Shown here: positions 16,142-25,405 of the stretch, one piece after another
Numbering within the stretch: position 1 is the stretch's first letter
How the letters are laid out: each line of letters begins with the position of its first letter
Assembly (NCBI RefSeq): GCF_900156685.1
Contig: NZ_FTOJ01000008.1
Span: 124,001 to 188,000, forward strand
Source of the DNA: Chryseobacterium piscicola
GTDB lineage: Bacteria; Bacteroidota; Bacteroidia; Flavobacteriales; Weeksellaceae
Length of the DNA: 64,000 bases
Direction: 5' to 3'
Program-made: the position numbers and the translations under genes
Notes under the pieces: model-generated
The model's database searches: none
The model's input: the letters and a program-made list of their open reading frames with translations, nothing else
What the model was told of the DNA's origin: nothing

Positions 16142-17173
16142 TTGAAGTTTTACAGACTCACAATCGTTTCCTCATTTCTCATCACTTTGGTGATGCTTAT
16201 TCTCGTGTTATTATTTGATTCTGTAAAAGATATCTATGCAGATTCTTCAGTTTTCAACTTCGGTATTTTTGTAAGCATCATCATCATGTTTCTCATCAAT
16301 TATACCGTTCTCGAGCTGCTCTTTAATTCTTATGCAAAAAAACAAATCAGAAATATTTCTAAAATACTTCCCGAAGAATTGGTCTACGACGATCAAGATA
16401 ATATCACGCTGAAAGAACTCGGCGAAAGATTTTCAGATCTCAATCAGAGAAAAGTAACAGAAATCGATCTGATGAAAGAAATGGAGAGCTACAGAAAAGA
16501 TTATATAGGAAACGTTTCGCACGAGCTGAAAACGCCTTTGTTTTCTATTCAGGGTTACGTAGAAACTTTATTGGATGGTGGGGTTGAGAATCTTGCTATT
16601 CGTGATAAGTATTTAGAAAGAATAGACCAGTCGGTTGAAAGGCTTATTGCCATTGTAAAAGATCTGGATATGATCAACAGACTCGAAGCTGGAGAAATCA
16701 ATCTTTCAGTTTCCAGATTTGATATTAATCTTTTAATTAAAGAAATTTTCGATCTTTTTGACCTCGAAGCCGAAAAACACAACACAAATCTTCAAATTCA
16801 AACTCCCCAAACCCAGATTTTTGTAGATGCTGATAAACAGAAAATTTCTCAGGTTTTTATTAATTTAATTTCAAATGCCATTCATTACGCTAATCGCCAA
16901 GAAGCAAAAGTGATTGTGAAAACCAGTATGGTGAAAAATAAAGTGCTGGTAGAAGTCATAGACAACGGAATGGGAATAAAAGCCGAACTTTTACCCCGTA
17001 TCTTTGAGAGATTTTATAGAGTAGAAACCAGCCGTAGCAGAAGACAAGGCGGCTCTGGTCTTGGTTTGGCAATCGTAAAACACATATTAGAAGCACATAA
17101 CGAAAATATTACAGTAGAAAGTATTTATCTTGAAGGTACAAAATTCAGCTTTATGCTAGAAAAGGGGAAGTAG
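16142..17173 (+). CDS. PhoR-like sensor histidine kinase
   Basis: This 343-residue kinase has two N-terminal membrane helices (LTIVSSFLITLVMLILVLLF and FGIFVSIIIMFLINYTVLEL) with only a very short segment between them, so it lacks a large periplasmic sensor. A linker leads to the HisKA dimerisation domain (YIGNVSHELKTPLFSIQGY, with the phosphorylated His) and a HATPase domain (VFINLISNAIHYA; VIDNGMGI; GGSGLGLAIVKHIL). No ATG fits; the start is a TTG at 16142, directly before the KFYRLTI segment. The short periplasmic loop is like that of PhoR, which senses through accessory membrane proteins. It is co-transcribed with the upstream response regulator. Confidence 0.9.
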   Translation: MKFYRLTIVSSFLITLVMLILVLLFDSVKDIYADSSVFNFGIFVSIIIMFLINYTVLELLFNSYAKKQIRNISKILPEELVYDDQDNITLKELGERFSDLNQRKVTEIDLMKEMESYRKDYIGNVSHELKTPLFSIQGYVETLLDGGVENLAIRDKYLERIDQSVERLIAIVKDLDMINRLEAGEINLSVSRFDINLLIKEIFDLFDLEAEKHNTNLQIQTPQTQIFVDADKQKISQVFINLISNAIHYANRQEAKVIVKTSMVKNKVLVEVIDNGMGIKAELLPRIFERFYRVETSRSRRQGGSGLGLAIVKHILEAHNENITVESIYLEGTKFSFMLEKGK

Positions 17174-17226
17174 TGCGGTGTGAAATGTATGAAAAAAAAA
17201 TCTTTTAAAAAATTCTGAAAAATTTT

Positions 17227-17255
17227 TTTGTCCACTTTCATTTATTTTATATTTG
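17227..17255 (+). promoter_or_regulatory. Bacteroidetes-type promoter
   Basis: TTTG at 17227-17230, a 17-base spacer and TATATTTG at 17248-17255 closely match the -33/-7 consensus. The gene starts 48 bases further on. Confidence 0.75.
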
Positions 17256-17303
17256 CAACAGAAATAGATTAAGTAGAAAAAGAAAAAAGAAATTCAAGTT
17301 GGT

Positions 17304-17894
17304 ATGGTTTACAAGATTCGGGTAATTTTAGATGCAAAAGAAGACGTCTTCAGAGATGTCGAGGTAAAGGGAAAACAAACACTTTGGAACTTACATTTGG
17401 GGATCAAAAGTGCTTTCAACCTTCAAGGAGAAGAGCTTTCTGCTTTCAATATGCTTGAGAGCGATGGTACAATACTAAAAAGCGTTCCTCTGGAAGATAT
17501 GAGTGATGATGGCGATGGTGAAATCATGTCTGATATTTACATTGATGAGGCTTTTTCTGAAATAGGAGATAAAGCTCAGTTTCAATATGGTCTTCTAGAT
17601 CTTTGGGAATTTTTCTGTGAGTTGGTAGAGATTAACGAAGAAACAAAAGGTGTAAATTATCCTATCACTGTATATAGGTTTGGTAATGCACCGCTGAAAG
17701 CGCCTGCGAAAAATGCACCTGCAGGTAAGAAAAAAGCGGTAAAACCAATATTAGAAGATGATTTTGCTTTCTACGATGATTTCGGGGGTGCAAACAATTT
17801 CTCAGATGAAGATGATGACAATTTTGATGACGAAGAAGATGATGATTATAATGATGATGTATTTGATGAAGACGATCAAGACGACGAAAGATAA
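17304..17894 (+). CDS. pRiA4b ORF-3-like / IS1096 passenger TnpR-like protein with acidic tail
   Basis: The first 130 residues have the pRiA4b ORF-3-like fold pattern (MVYKIRVILDAKEDVFRDVEV; TLWNLHLGIKSAFNLQ; FQYGLLDLWEFFCELVEI). The protein then becomes a Lys/Ala/Pro linker and ends in a roughly 50-residue tail made mostly of Asp, Glu and Asn. Databases name relatives after an IS1096 passenger gene, but no transposase or inverted repeat lies here and the gene sits under its own good promoter with a terminator, so it looks like an ordinary flavobacterial chromosomal gene. Function unknown; the polyacidic tail suggests binding to a basic protein or to divalent metal. Confidence 0.8.
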   Translation: MVYKIRVILDAKEDVFRDVEVKGKQTLWNLHLGIKSAFNLQGEELSAFNMLESDGTILKSVPLEDMSDDGDGEIMSDIYIDEAFSEIGDKAQFQYGLLDLWEFFCELVEINEETKGVNYPITVYRFGNAPLKAPAKNAPAGKKKAVKPILEDDFAFYDDFGGANNFSDEDDDNFDDEEDDDYNDDVFDEDDQDDER

Positions 17895-17907
17895 AATCTA
17901 AAGATAA

Positions 17908-17940
17908 AAAAAACCTCAAATTAAGTTTTGAGGTTTTTTA
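17908..17940 (+). terminator. intrinsic terminator
   Basis: AAACCTCAAA (17911-17920) pairs with TTTGAGGTTT, followed by T residues. Confidence 0.85.
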
Positions 17941-18003
17941 TTGATTTTAAATGTTAAACATAGAATAATAATTTTAATTACGGTTTCGTAAATAAGCAAT
18001 TCT

Positions 18004-18011
18004 TATTTTTG
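18004..18011 (+). promoter_or_regulatory. -7 element of the amylase gene
   Basis: TATTTTTG fits TAnnTTTG; a TTTC at 17984 could serve as a degenerate -33 element. The ATG is 17 bases downstream. Confidence 0.6.
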
Positions 18012-18028
18012 CTAAAATTAAAACAAGA

Positions 18029-19375
18029 ATGAAAAAAAATGTTTTGTCATTCATGATTGCTTGCACACTATGGTCGTGCAGTACTCAAAAAATAAATCAG
18101 AATATGAATTTATCGCAAGACTGGAAGCATACTACCAATATTTACGAAGTAAACGTAAGACAATATACAAAAGAAGGAACTTTCAAAGCATTCGAAAAAG
18201 AAATGCCACGCCTCAAAAACATGGGAGTAAAGACCCTTTGGTTTATGCCCATTACCCCAATTGCACAGCTCAACAAGAAAGGAAGTATGGGAAGCCCGTA
18301 TGCAGCTTCAGATTATGTTTCCATCAATCCCGAGTTGGGTACAATAAGTGACTTCAAACAAATGGTTAATGAAGCCCACCGATTAGGTTTTAAAGTCATT
18401 ATTGACTGGGTTGCCAACCACACCGGTTGGGATCATGTTTGGACGAAATCTCACCCAGAATTTTATCTTAAAGATCCCGACGGAAGCTTTCACAAAGCCT
18501 CAGGTATGGATGATATCATAGAACTGGATTTCTCAAATAAAGAAATGCGTCTCGCTATGATTGAGGCAATGAAGTTTTGGATAAAAGAGACCAATATTGA
18601 TGGTTTTAGATGCGATTTGGCATCGTGGGTAGAGGTGGATTTTTGGAAGCAAGCACGCCCAGAAGTTGAAAAACTAAAACCACTCTTTTTTCTAGGAGAA
18701 TTCGACGAAATTGAAAGCCCGGATTATGGTAAAGTCTTTGATGCAAGCTATTCTTGGAAGTGGATGCACAAATCAGCAGATTATTATAAAAATAATGAGT
18801 CAATACAATCGTTGAAAGAATTACTATTGCAATATTCACAAATCGGAGACGCCTCAATGCGAGCGTGGTTTACAACCAATCACGACGAAAATTCTTGGAA
18901 CGGAACCGAATTTGAAAAATATGGAGATATCACCAAACCCATGGCAGTGTTTTCTGCAACCTGGAACGGTATTCCGCTATTATATTCTGGGCAAGAACTC
19001 CCCAACCTCAAAAGGCTAGAATTTTTTGAAAAAGACGTCATTTCTTGGAATAACGAGTATAAAATGGCTGAATTTTATAAAATTTTATTAAATTTAAAAT
19101 CATCAAACCCTGCTTTGCGTGCTGGTGATGCAGCTGTTACTACACATATTTTGAAGACTTCGGCTGATGATAAAATTTTAGCTTACATCAGAAAAAATGG
19201 TGAAAAAGAAGTTTTAGTAATTTTAAATTTATCAAAAGAAGCAGTGAATTTCTCAATTGATGACTCTCTACTTTCGGGAGAATTGAAAAATGTTTTTGAT
19301 AAATCTAAAAGAGATTTTACAAAAGATAAAAATTTCAGTTTTAAAGTTTCAGATTTTGCTGTTTTCGAAAAGTAA
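18029..19375 (+). CDS. alpha-amylase family (GH13) lipoprotein
   Basis: This 448-residue enzyme has a lipoprotein signal peptide (FMIACTLWSCSTQ, with the lipobox Cys near residue 17). The GH13 barrel follows: region I VIIDWVANHTGWDH, region II DGFRCDLASW (nucleophile Asp), region III FFLGEFDE (acid/base Glu) and region IV FTTNHDENSW (transition-state Asp). A C-terminal beta domain carries ILAYIRKNGEKEVLVILNLS. It should hydrolyse alpha-1,4-glucans or maltodextrins, anchored in the periplasm or on the surface. No SusCD pair or other glycan genes are adjacent, so it is a stand-alone enzyme rather than part of a starch-utilisation locus. Confidence 0.93.
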   Translation: MKKNVLSFMIACTLWSCSTQKINQNMNLSQDWKHTTNIYEVNVRQYTKEGTFKAFEKEMPRLKNMGVKTLWFMPITPIAQLNKKGSMGSPYAASDYVSINPELGTISDFKQMVNEAHRLGFKVIIDWVANHTGWDHVWTKSHPEFYLKDPDGSFHKASGMDDIIELDFSNKEMRLAMIEAMKFWIKETNIDGFRCDLASWVEVDFWKQARPEVEKLKPLFFLGEFDEIESPDYGKVFDASYSWKWMHKSADYYKNNESIQSLKELLLQYSQIGDASMRAWFTTNHDENSWNGTEFEKYGDITKPMAVFSATWNGIPLLYSGQELPNLKRLEFFEKDVISWNNEYKMAEFYKILLNLKSSNPALRAGDAAVTTHILKTSADDKILAYIRKNGEKEVLVILNLSKEAVNFSIDDSLLSGELKNVFDKSKRDFTKDKNFSFKVSDFAVFEK

Positions 19376-19508
19376 ATCAAAAAAAATACGATAAAGTATT
19401 TTAATTTTTCAATAGAGGCGGGCTTTTGTCCGCTTTCATTGTATGATATTAAAATTGGCTTTTAAACAAAAATTAATACTTTTAGCAACTTTAATTATCT
19501 TTTTTAAA

Positions 19509-19949
19509 ATGAAAAAAGAAGACCTATTACATATTCTAAAAAATAAAATCTCAGAAAAAATCCTGATTTTTGAAAATCTTATTGCCGAAACCCGTGCTTC
19601 TAGCAACGATACCAAAAGTTCGATGGGAGACAAATACGAAACGGGGCGAGAGATGCTACAACAAGAAATTAATAATCTTCAGCTTCAGCTCAATGAAGTT
19701 ATAAAGCAAAGAGACTTTCTCAATAATTTATCATCAAAACCGTCTGTAAAATCTGAAAAAGGAGCTTTGGTAAAAACGGATAAAGGGTTCTTTTACATTG
19801 CCGTTTCTTTCGGAAATATAGAGGCCGAAGGCAATAAAATCTTTTGTATATCTACAGATTCTCCCTTGGCAAAAGTTTTGGAAGGGAAAACAGAATCTGA
19901 AAGTATTAGCTTAAATACAATCACGCAAAAAATACAAAATATTTGGTAA
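19509..19949 (+). CDS. GreA/GreB-like C-terminal domain protein
   Basis: Start is the ATG at 19509 (MKKEDLLHILKNKI); an upstream in-frame ATG at 19443 would add an unlikely lysine-rich leader. The 146-residue product has a predicted N-terminal coiled coil (residues about 1-85, containing the GDKYETGREMLQQEI segment) and a C-terminal FKBP-like domain ending in the SPLAKVLEGKTESESISL signature, as in GreA/GreB. Relatives are often misnamed 3-oxoacyl-ACP synthase. A role at the RNA polymerase secondary channel is plausible. The coiled coil lacks the acidic tip pair I would expect for transcript cleavage, so it may compete rather than act as a true Gre factor. Confidence 0.75.
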   Translation: MKKEDLLHILKNKISEKILIFENLIAETRASSNDTKSSMGDKYETGREMLQQEINNLQLQLNEVIKQRDFLNNLSSKPSVKSEKGALVKTDKGFFYIAVSFGNIEAEGNKIFCISTDSPLAKVLEGKTESESISLNTITQKIQNIW

Positions 19950-20101
19950 TTTTAATTTAAAATTAAAATCTTGAAAATTTAAAGTTTACCTCATCCGTCA
20001 ACCCATCTTTTAGACCTTGTTTATCTACATATTAGATTAGATTAAATAAGACTAATATATTTTTTGAATTGAATGCAGTAAAATAACTGCCTTATTTTTC
20101 C

Positions 20102-20109
20102 TAAATTTG
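20102..20109 (+). promoter_or_regulatory. -7 element of thyA
   Basis: TAAATTTG matches the consensus and lies 20 bases before the thyA ATG. Confidence 0.65.
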
Positions 20110-20129
20110 AGCCGATATTACTCATCAAA

Positions 20130-20924
20130 ATGCAAAACTACCTTAATTTACTGCAATATATTTTAGATAACGGAACCGATAAAACCGATAGAACAGGAAC
20201 GGGAACACGCAGTGTTTTTGGCTACCAGTTGCGTTATGATCTATCCAAAGGATTTCCAATGGTGACAACCAAAAAAGTTCATTTGAAATCCATCATTTAT
20301 GAATTGCTGTGGTTTTTGAAAGGAGATACAAATATTAAATATCTTACAGATAATGGTGTTACAATCTGGAATGAATGGGCAGATGAAAACGGAGACCTCG
20401 GCCCTGTTTACGGAGCACAATGGAGAAGCTGGAACGGAGCAGACGGGAAAGTAGTTGATCAGTTTTCTGATGTTATTGATCAAATAAAAAAAAATCCGGA
20501 TTCTAGAAGATTAATTGTTTCTGCTTGGAACGCTGCAGAAATACCAAATATGGCTCTAGCACCTTGTCACGCCATGTTTCAATTTTATGTGGCCGATGGT
20601 AAACTGTCACTTCAATTGTATCAAAGAAGCGCAGATGTTTTTCTTGGTGTACCATTTAATATCGCAAGCTATGCCTTGCTGTTAATGATGGTTGCGCAAG
20701 TTTGTGATTTAGAAGTTGGAGATTATGTTCATAGTTTTGGTGATGTACATATTTATAATAACCATTTTGAGCAAGTTCAGAAGCAACTTTCAAGAGAAAC
20801 AAGACCACTTCCTACCATGAAACTCAATCCTGAAATAAAAGATATTTTTAATTTTAATTTTGAAGATTTTACATTAGAAAATTACGATCCGCATCCGGGT
20901 ATAAAAGCTCCCGTGGCCATTTAA
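20130..20924 (+). CDS. thyA: thymidylate synthase
   Basis: ThyA methylates dUMP to dTMP using methylene-tetrahydrofolate. The 264-residue length equals that of E. coli ThyA. The catalytic cysteine is in [13 protein letters not shown], near residue 146. The dUMP and phosphate site includes [12 protein letters not shown] and [22 protein letters not shown], and the C-terminus ends in the conserved APVAI, whose last residues close over the active site. In many bacteria dihydrofolate reductase follows thyA; here the next gene is a serine hydrolase on its own, so folA must be elsewhere. Confidence 0.98.
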   Translation: MQNYLNLLQYILDNGTDKTDRTGTGTRSVFGYQLRYDLSKGFPMVTTKKVHLKSIIYELLWFLKGDTNIKYLTDNGVTIWNEWADENGDLGPVYGAQWRSWNGADGKVVDQFSDVIDQIKKNPDSRRLIVSAWNAAEIPNMALAPCHAMFQFYVADGKLSLQLYQRSADVFLGVPFNIASYALLLMMVAQVCDLEVGDYVHSFGDVHIYNNHFEQVQKQLSRETRPLPTMKLNPEIKDIFNFNFEDFTLENYDPHPGIKAPVAI

Positions 20925-20936
20925 ATTGTGTTGAAT

Positions 20937-20971
20937 AAAAAAGTAGAGCCAAAAACTTTACTTTTTTTGTA
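20937..20971 (+). terminator. weak terminator after thyA
   Basis: AAAAAAGTA and TACTTTTTTT flank a short unpaired centre and end in T residues. The stem is A/T rich, so this is tentative. Confidence 0.45.
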
Positions 20972-21012
20972 ACTATTTATAAGTTTTTGAAACTTATAAG
21001 CAAAATTCTTAT

Positions 21013-22332
21013 ATGGTAAAAAAGATTAGGTTTTTGATTGTGATATGCGCTTCGTCATTGCTTTTCTCACAACAAAATCTTAAAGATAAACTCGGGAACT
21101 ACATAGATTCTCTATATTCTTACCACAAAATAATGGGCAGTTTCGCCATCTCCGAAAATGGAAATTCAACTTTTCAAAAAGCAGTAGGATATGCGGATGC
21201 CGAAAACAATCAAAAAGCAAACATCAATACTCAATACAGAATTGGGTCTATCAGCAAAACTTTTACCGCTGTTATGATTATGCAAGCGGTAGAAGAAAAT
21301 AAAATTTCTTTAAACCAAAAACTTTCAAATTTTTATCCTGAAATTCCAAATGCAGATAAAATAACAATTGAAAATTTACTTCAGCACCGTTCCGGAATTC
21401 ATAATTTAACTGATGAGGCAGAATTTCTACAGATGTATACCAAATTTCACTCTGAAGCCGACCTTATTAAAATAATTAAAAACTACAAAAGTGATTTTGA
21501 GCCTGGTTTGAAGCATGATTATAGTAATTCAAACTATATTTTGTTGGGCTATATTTTGCAAAATATAAATAAAAAGACTTATGTTGATTTGCTTAAAATG
21601 AAAATCACAAAACCTTTAAAACTTAATTTTACTGAAGTAGGTGGAAAGATTGAAACAGAAAAAAATCAGGCAAAATCTTACGCCTATAATAACGGTAAAT
21701 ATCAAGTACTGCCCGAAACAGATATGAGTATTCCCATTGGTGCTGGCAATCTTGTCTCAACACCTTCAGATTTAATAAAATTTATCATAGAGTTAGAAAA
21801 CGGAAAATTGATAAAAAAAGAGAGTCTTACAAAAATGAAAACTTTTACTGATGACTACGGTTATGGTGTGGTAAAATTTCCCTACGAAAAAACTTCAGGA
21901 TTTGGCCACAACGGAGGTATTGATGGTTTTAAATCTGCCTTATTTTACTTTCCGGAGTTAAAAGTGGCTGTTTCTTTAGTAGTTAATCAGAATAATGCAG
22001 ATACAAATTCTGTTTTAGATAAAATGATTGATGTTACTCAAAACAAAGATTTTGAAATGCTAAATTTTAAAACTTTAGAAATTCCTCTCGCAGAACTTCA
22101 GAAATACGTTGGCGCGTATTCAAATAAAAGAATTCCTGTTAAATTTAATATCTTTATCAACAACAAAACGCTTATGGCTCAGGCAACCGGGCAGAGCGCA
22201 TTTCCTTTGGACGCGGTTTCGAATACTAATTTCAAATTTGAGATGGCAGATATTACCATTGATTTTAATTTCGAACAAAAGAACTTTGTCATCGAACAGG
22301 CAGGGAGAAAAAATACATTTACAAAAGAATAA
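21013..22332 (+). CDS. beta-lactamase-family serine hydrolase
   Basis: This 439-residue exported enzyme has a signal peptide (FLIVICASSLLFSQQ). Penicillin-binding/class C beta-lactamase motifs are in order: SxxK as SISK (RIGSISKTFTA), YxN as YSN in HDYSNSNYILLGY, and the third motif as HNG in GFGHNGGIDGFKSAL, the H-x-G version typical of esterase or peptidase relatives. A C-terminal lipocalin-like beta domain follows from about residue 350. It probably acts as a periplasmic esterase, D-aminopeptidase or carboxypeptidase; there is no sequence reason to expect true beta-lactam resistance. It is 27 bases upstream of the M1 peptidase and likely co-transcribed. Confidence 0.88.
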   Translation: MVKKIRFLIVICASSLLFSQQNLKDKLGNYIDSLYSYHKIMGSFAISENGNSTFQKAVGYADAENNQKANINTQYRIGSISKTFTAVMIMQAVEENKISLNQKLSNFYPEIPNADKITIENLLQHRSGIHNLTDEAEFLQMYTKFHSEADLIKIIKNYKSDFEPGLKHDYSNSNYILLGYILQNINKKTYVDLLKMKITKPLKLNFTEVGGKIETEKNQAKSYAYNNGKYQVLPETDMSIPIGAGNLVSTPSDLIKFIIELENGKLIKKESLTKMKTFTDDYGYGVVKFPYEKTSGFGHNGGIDGFKSALFYFPELKVAVSLVVNQNNADTNSVLDKMIDVTQNKDFEMLNFKTLEIPLAELQKYVGAYSNKRIPVKFNIFINNKTLMAQATGQSAFPLDAVSNTNFKFEMADITIDFNFEQKNFVIEQAGRKNTFTKE

Positions 22333-22359
22333 TAAATTTTAAAATATACTAATATCATA

Positions 22360-24873
22360 ATGAAAAAAATATTCATTGCAGCACTTTTTTTAGGTGCAAT
22401 TTTCAATTCAAATTTTGTTTTGGCTCAAACCGAAACTTCAGGCAGACAAGAGGTTTATAGAGCAACACATGCCAAAGTAACGGAGCTAAAACACACTAAA
22501 CTTAAAGTAAATTTTGATTACCAAAAAGAGCAAATGAATGGTGAAGAATGGCTTACCGCTTCTCCTTATTTTTATGCCACGAACGAATTAACCCTTGATG
22601 CAAAAGCAATGCTCATTCATGAAGTGGCTTTAGACCAAAACGGTAAAAAATCTCCACTGAAATTTGATTATAAAGATGATATTCTAAAAATCACATTAGA
22701 TAAAACCTATCAAAAAAACCAAGAGTACACGGTATACATTAAATATACATCTCGTCCGAACGAAGTTAAACAAGAAGGAAGTGCAGCTATAAGCGATGCG
22801 AAAGGTCTTTATTTCATCAATGCACAAGGAAAAGATGCAGATAAACCCACACAAATCTGGACTCAAGGCGAAACAGAATCTTCGTCTGCATGGTTCCCTA
22901 CTATTGATAAATCTAATCAAAAAACAACCCAGGAAATCTTCATGACTGTTCCTGATAAATACGTCACACTTTCCAACGGTGTTATGAAGAGTTCTGAAAA
23001 ATCTGGAAACGGATTACGTACAGATCATTGGGTAATGGATAAACCGCATTCTACCTATTTGTTTTTCATGGGAGTTGGTGAATATGCCATCGTAAAAGAC
23101 AAATGGAGAAATATTCCTGTAGATTACTATATTGAAAAAGAGTACGAGCCTTATGCAAAACAGATTTACGGAAATACTCCTGAAATGTTGGAGTTTTTCT
23201 CAAAAAAATTAGGCTACGATTACCCTTGGGCAAAGTATGCACAAATTTCTGGTAGAGATTATGTAAGTGGTGCCATGGAAAATACTACAGCAACGCTTCA
23301 CGGAAGTGCTGTTCTCCAAAAACCAGGACAGTTGATTGACGAAAACAGTTGGGAAGATACCATCGCTCACGAGCTTTTTCATCATTGGTTTGGAGATTTG
23401 GTAACGGCCGAAAGCTGGAGTAATCTTACCGTTAATGAATCTTTCGCCAACTATTCAGAATACCTTTGGAACGAATACAAATACGGCAAAGATCAGGCAG
23501 ATTACCACCAAATGACAGATGTGAATATGTACATTCATAATCCTGGCGATTTCAAAAAAGACTTGGTGAGATTTGATTATAAATCTAGAGAAGATGTTTT
23601 CGATTTGGTAACTTATCAAAAAGGAGGAGGAATTCTTCACATGCTTAGAAATTATCTTGGCGATGATGCTTTCTTTGCCGGAATTACAGATTATTTGAAA
23701 ACGTATGAGTTTAAAAATGCTGAAGCACATCAGCTAAGATTATCTTTTGAAAAAGTTTCGGGCAGAGATCTAAATTGGTTCTTTAATCAATGGTATTTCG
23801 GAAGTGGACACCCAAAAATTTCTTACACTACTTCTTATGAACCTGTAAAAAAGCAGGTGTCGGTAACCATAAGCCAGTCCCAAGAGAAACCGTTTGAATT
23901 TCCTTTAACCATTGATGTTTATGATAACGGAAAACCAAAAAGACAACAAGTTTGGGTAAAAGCAACGGCAAAAAATACATTCAATTTTGATTCATCTAAA
24001 ACTCCGGATTTAGTTAATATCAACGCAGATGGAATTTTAGTTGCAGACATTACAGAAACAAAAACTCCAGAGCAGTATCTCTTACAATTCAACGGTTCCA
24101 AAGAATTTAAAAGCAGATATTTAGCTCTAAATGGAATTAAAGATCAGGTAGGAAAAAATACGGCAGCGACAAAAATTTTGGCAACAGCAATTAAAGATCC
24201 TTATTTCAGAGTAAGAATGAAAGCTTTAGAATTGATGGATCTTTCAAACCCAGAGCAGATGAAAGCAATGGGCGGAGATGTTGAAAAATTAGCTTCAAAC
24301 GATCCTAAAACTTTGGTTCAAGCTGCGGCTATTAGGGCTCTAGCAAAATCTAAAGACAAAAAATATCTTCCAATTTTCGAAAAAGGAGTAAGTGCAGTTT
24401 CAAATGCAGTAAAAGCAAATTCTGTAGGTGCAGTTTTGGCAATCGATCCTGCTAGGGCTTCTTCTTATGCAGAAAAAATTGACTTAGAAGGCGCTTCTGA
24501 AGAAATGTTGAGCCAAATGTTACCCATTATTGTTAAAAATAAAGTCACCTCGCAGATGCACCATATTGGTCAATTGGTTGCATTTTATCCTTTCATCAAA
24601 TTTCAGAATCCTGAATTGGGGAAAAATGCTGAAGAAGGCTACAACTGGATTATGAGTTCAGATAATCTGAAAGCTACTGAAAGCATTACCAAAATTTTGG
24701 GTCAGGCAAAAGGGCAGATGGGAGACAATCCCCAGGTGAAAATGATGATTTCTCAAATGCTGAAAGAAGGACTCAATAAAAAAATGGAAGTCTTAAAACA
24801 AAATCCTCAAAATGCGGGAAGTATCAATAAACAGATTGATGCAATTAATAAAGCAATTGAAGATTTTAAATAG
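22360..24873 (+). CDS. M1 family metalloaminopeptidase
   Basis: This 837-residue secreted peptidase starts with a signal peptide (IFIAALFLGAIFNSNFVLAQ). The exopeptidase motif is GAMEN (VSGAMENTTATL). The zinc site is HELFHH (H337, E338, H341) with the third ligand Glu360 in VNESFAN, so HExxH-18-E is intact. The C-terminal 230 residues are helical repeat-like (ILATAIKDPYFRVRMKALEL; VQAAAIRALAKSKDKKYL), as in M1 enzymes with HEAT-type ends. It removes N-terminal residues from peptides in the periplasm or outside the cell. It is probably in one transcript with the serine hydrolase and ends at a strong terminator. Confidence 0.95.
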   Translation: MKKIFIAALFLGAIFNSNFVLAQTETSGRQEVYRATHAKVTELKHTKLKVNFDYQKEQMNGEEWLTASPYFYATNELTLDAKAMLIHEVALDQNGKKSPLKFDYKDDILKITLDKTYQKNQEYTVYIKYTSRPNEVKQEGSAAISDAKGLYFINAQGKDADKPTQIWTQGETESSSAWFPTIDKSNQKTTQEIFMTVPDKYVTLSNGVMKSSEKSGNGLRTDHWVMDKPHSTYLFFMGVGEYAIVKDKWRNIPVDYYIEKEYEPYAKQIYGNTPEMLEFFSKKLGYDYPWAKYAQISGRDYVSGAMENTTATLHGSAVLQKPGQLIDENSWEDTIAHELFHHWFGDLVTAESWSNLTVNESFANYSEYLWNEYKYGKDQADYHQMTDVNMYIHNPGDFKKDLVRFDYKSREDVFDLVTYQKGGGILHMLRNYLGDDAFFAGITDYLKTYEFKNAEAHQLRLSFEKVSGRDLNWFFNQWYFGSGHPKISYTTSYEPVKKQVSVTISQSQEKPFEFPLTIDVYDNGKPKRQQVWVKATAKNTFNFDSSKTPDLVNINADGILVADITETKTPEQYLLQFNGSKEFKSRYLALNGIKDQVGKNTAATKILATAIKDPYFRVRMKALELMDLSNPEQMKAMGGDVEKLASNDPKTLVQAAAIRALAKSKDKKYLPIFEKGVSAVSNAVKANSVGAVLAIDPARASSYAEKIDLEGASEEMLSQMLPIIVKNKVTSQMHHIGQLVAFYPFIKFQNPELGKNAEEGYNWIMSSDNLKATESITKILGQAKGQMGDNPQVKMMISQMLKEGLNKKMEVLKQNPQNAGSINKQIDAINKAIEDFK

Positions 24874-24896
24874 AAAATACAGTAAGTCAAATGAGG

Positions 24897-24922
24897 AAGC
24901 CGGCAGATATGCCGGCTTTTTT
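24897..24922 (+). terminator. intrinsic terminator after M1 peptidase
   Basis: AAGCCGGC and GCCGGCTT form a G/C-rich stem followed by a T run. Confidence 0.88.
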
Positions 24923-25405
24923 ATCGGTTAAAAGTCGGTTAAATAACTTATAAAATACTCAATATTACCTGCCTTCTCATTTCATTGATTAATTATTTAA
25001 TGTTTTTTTATGATCGTAAGCAATTTTTCATTATTAAAAATACTTTTTGTTTTCGGTTTGAAATCTTAAAATTTTATTTTAATCGCAGCAAGATATTATG
25101 GATTTCAATAAACTTTTAGGTTGGTAATAAACAAAAAAAAGCTGTTCAATGATTTTGAACAGCTTTTTTTAATAAAATATTGATTTTAACGACCTATGAA
25201 ATGGAGGCATCAAAAAAAAGAAATTAATCTGTTAATCAATTTCCATTCTTTAAGTGGAAACAATGTTTTTTTTTAGATTTTACATTTATCTATCTGCCCG
25301 AAACCCGAGGTTTCAAGATTGCAATGTGCTTGTTTTGGAAATTTTAGAATTAATTTTTAAATTTTGTCCGCAATTTCCAGTCTATTAAGACATAAGAAAA
25401 TTTAC
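24923..25405. other. gene-free convergent intergenic region
   Basis: About 480 AT-rich bases lie between two convergent genes. I see no open frame that looks coding. It contains one further terminator-like hairpin, listed separately. Confidence 0.5.
25137..25170. terminator. second terminator-like hairpin
   Basis: AAAAGCTGTTCAA pairs with TTGAACAGCTTTT and is flanked by A and T runs, so it can work in both directions. It is 230 bases from either gene, which may mean a lost gene or a small transcript. Confidence 0.75.

Noticed and set aside
17304..17894. Transposon-encoded passenger gene (IS1096 TnpR name)
   Set aside because: No transposase, inverted repeats or target duplication are present; promoter and terminator look native.
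21013..22332. True beta-lactamase
   Set aside because: The third motif is HNG and a C-terminal lipocalin-like domain is present, which suit esterases or peptidases; resistance cannot be claimed.
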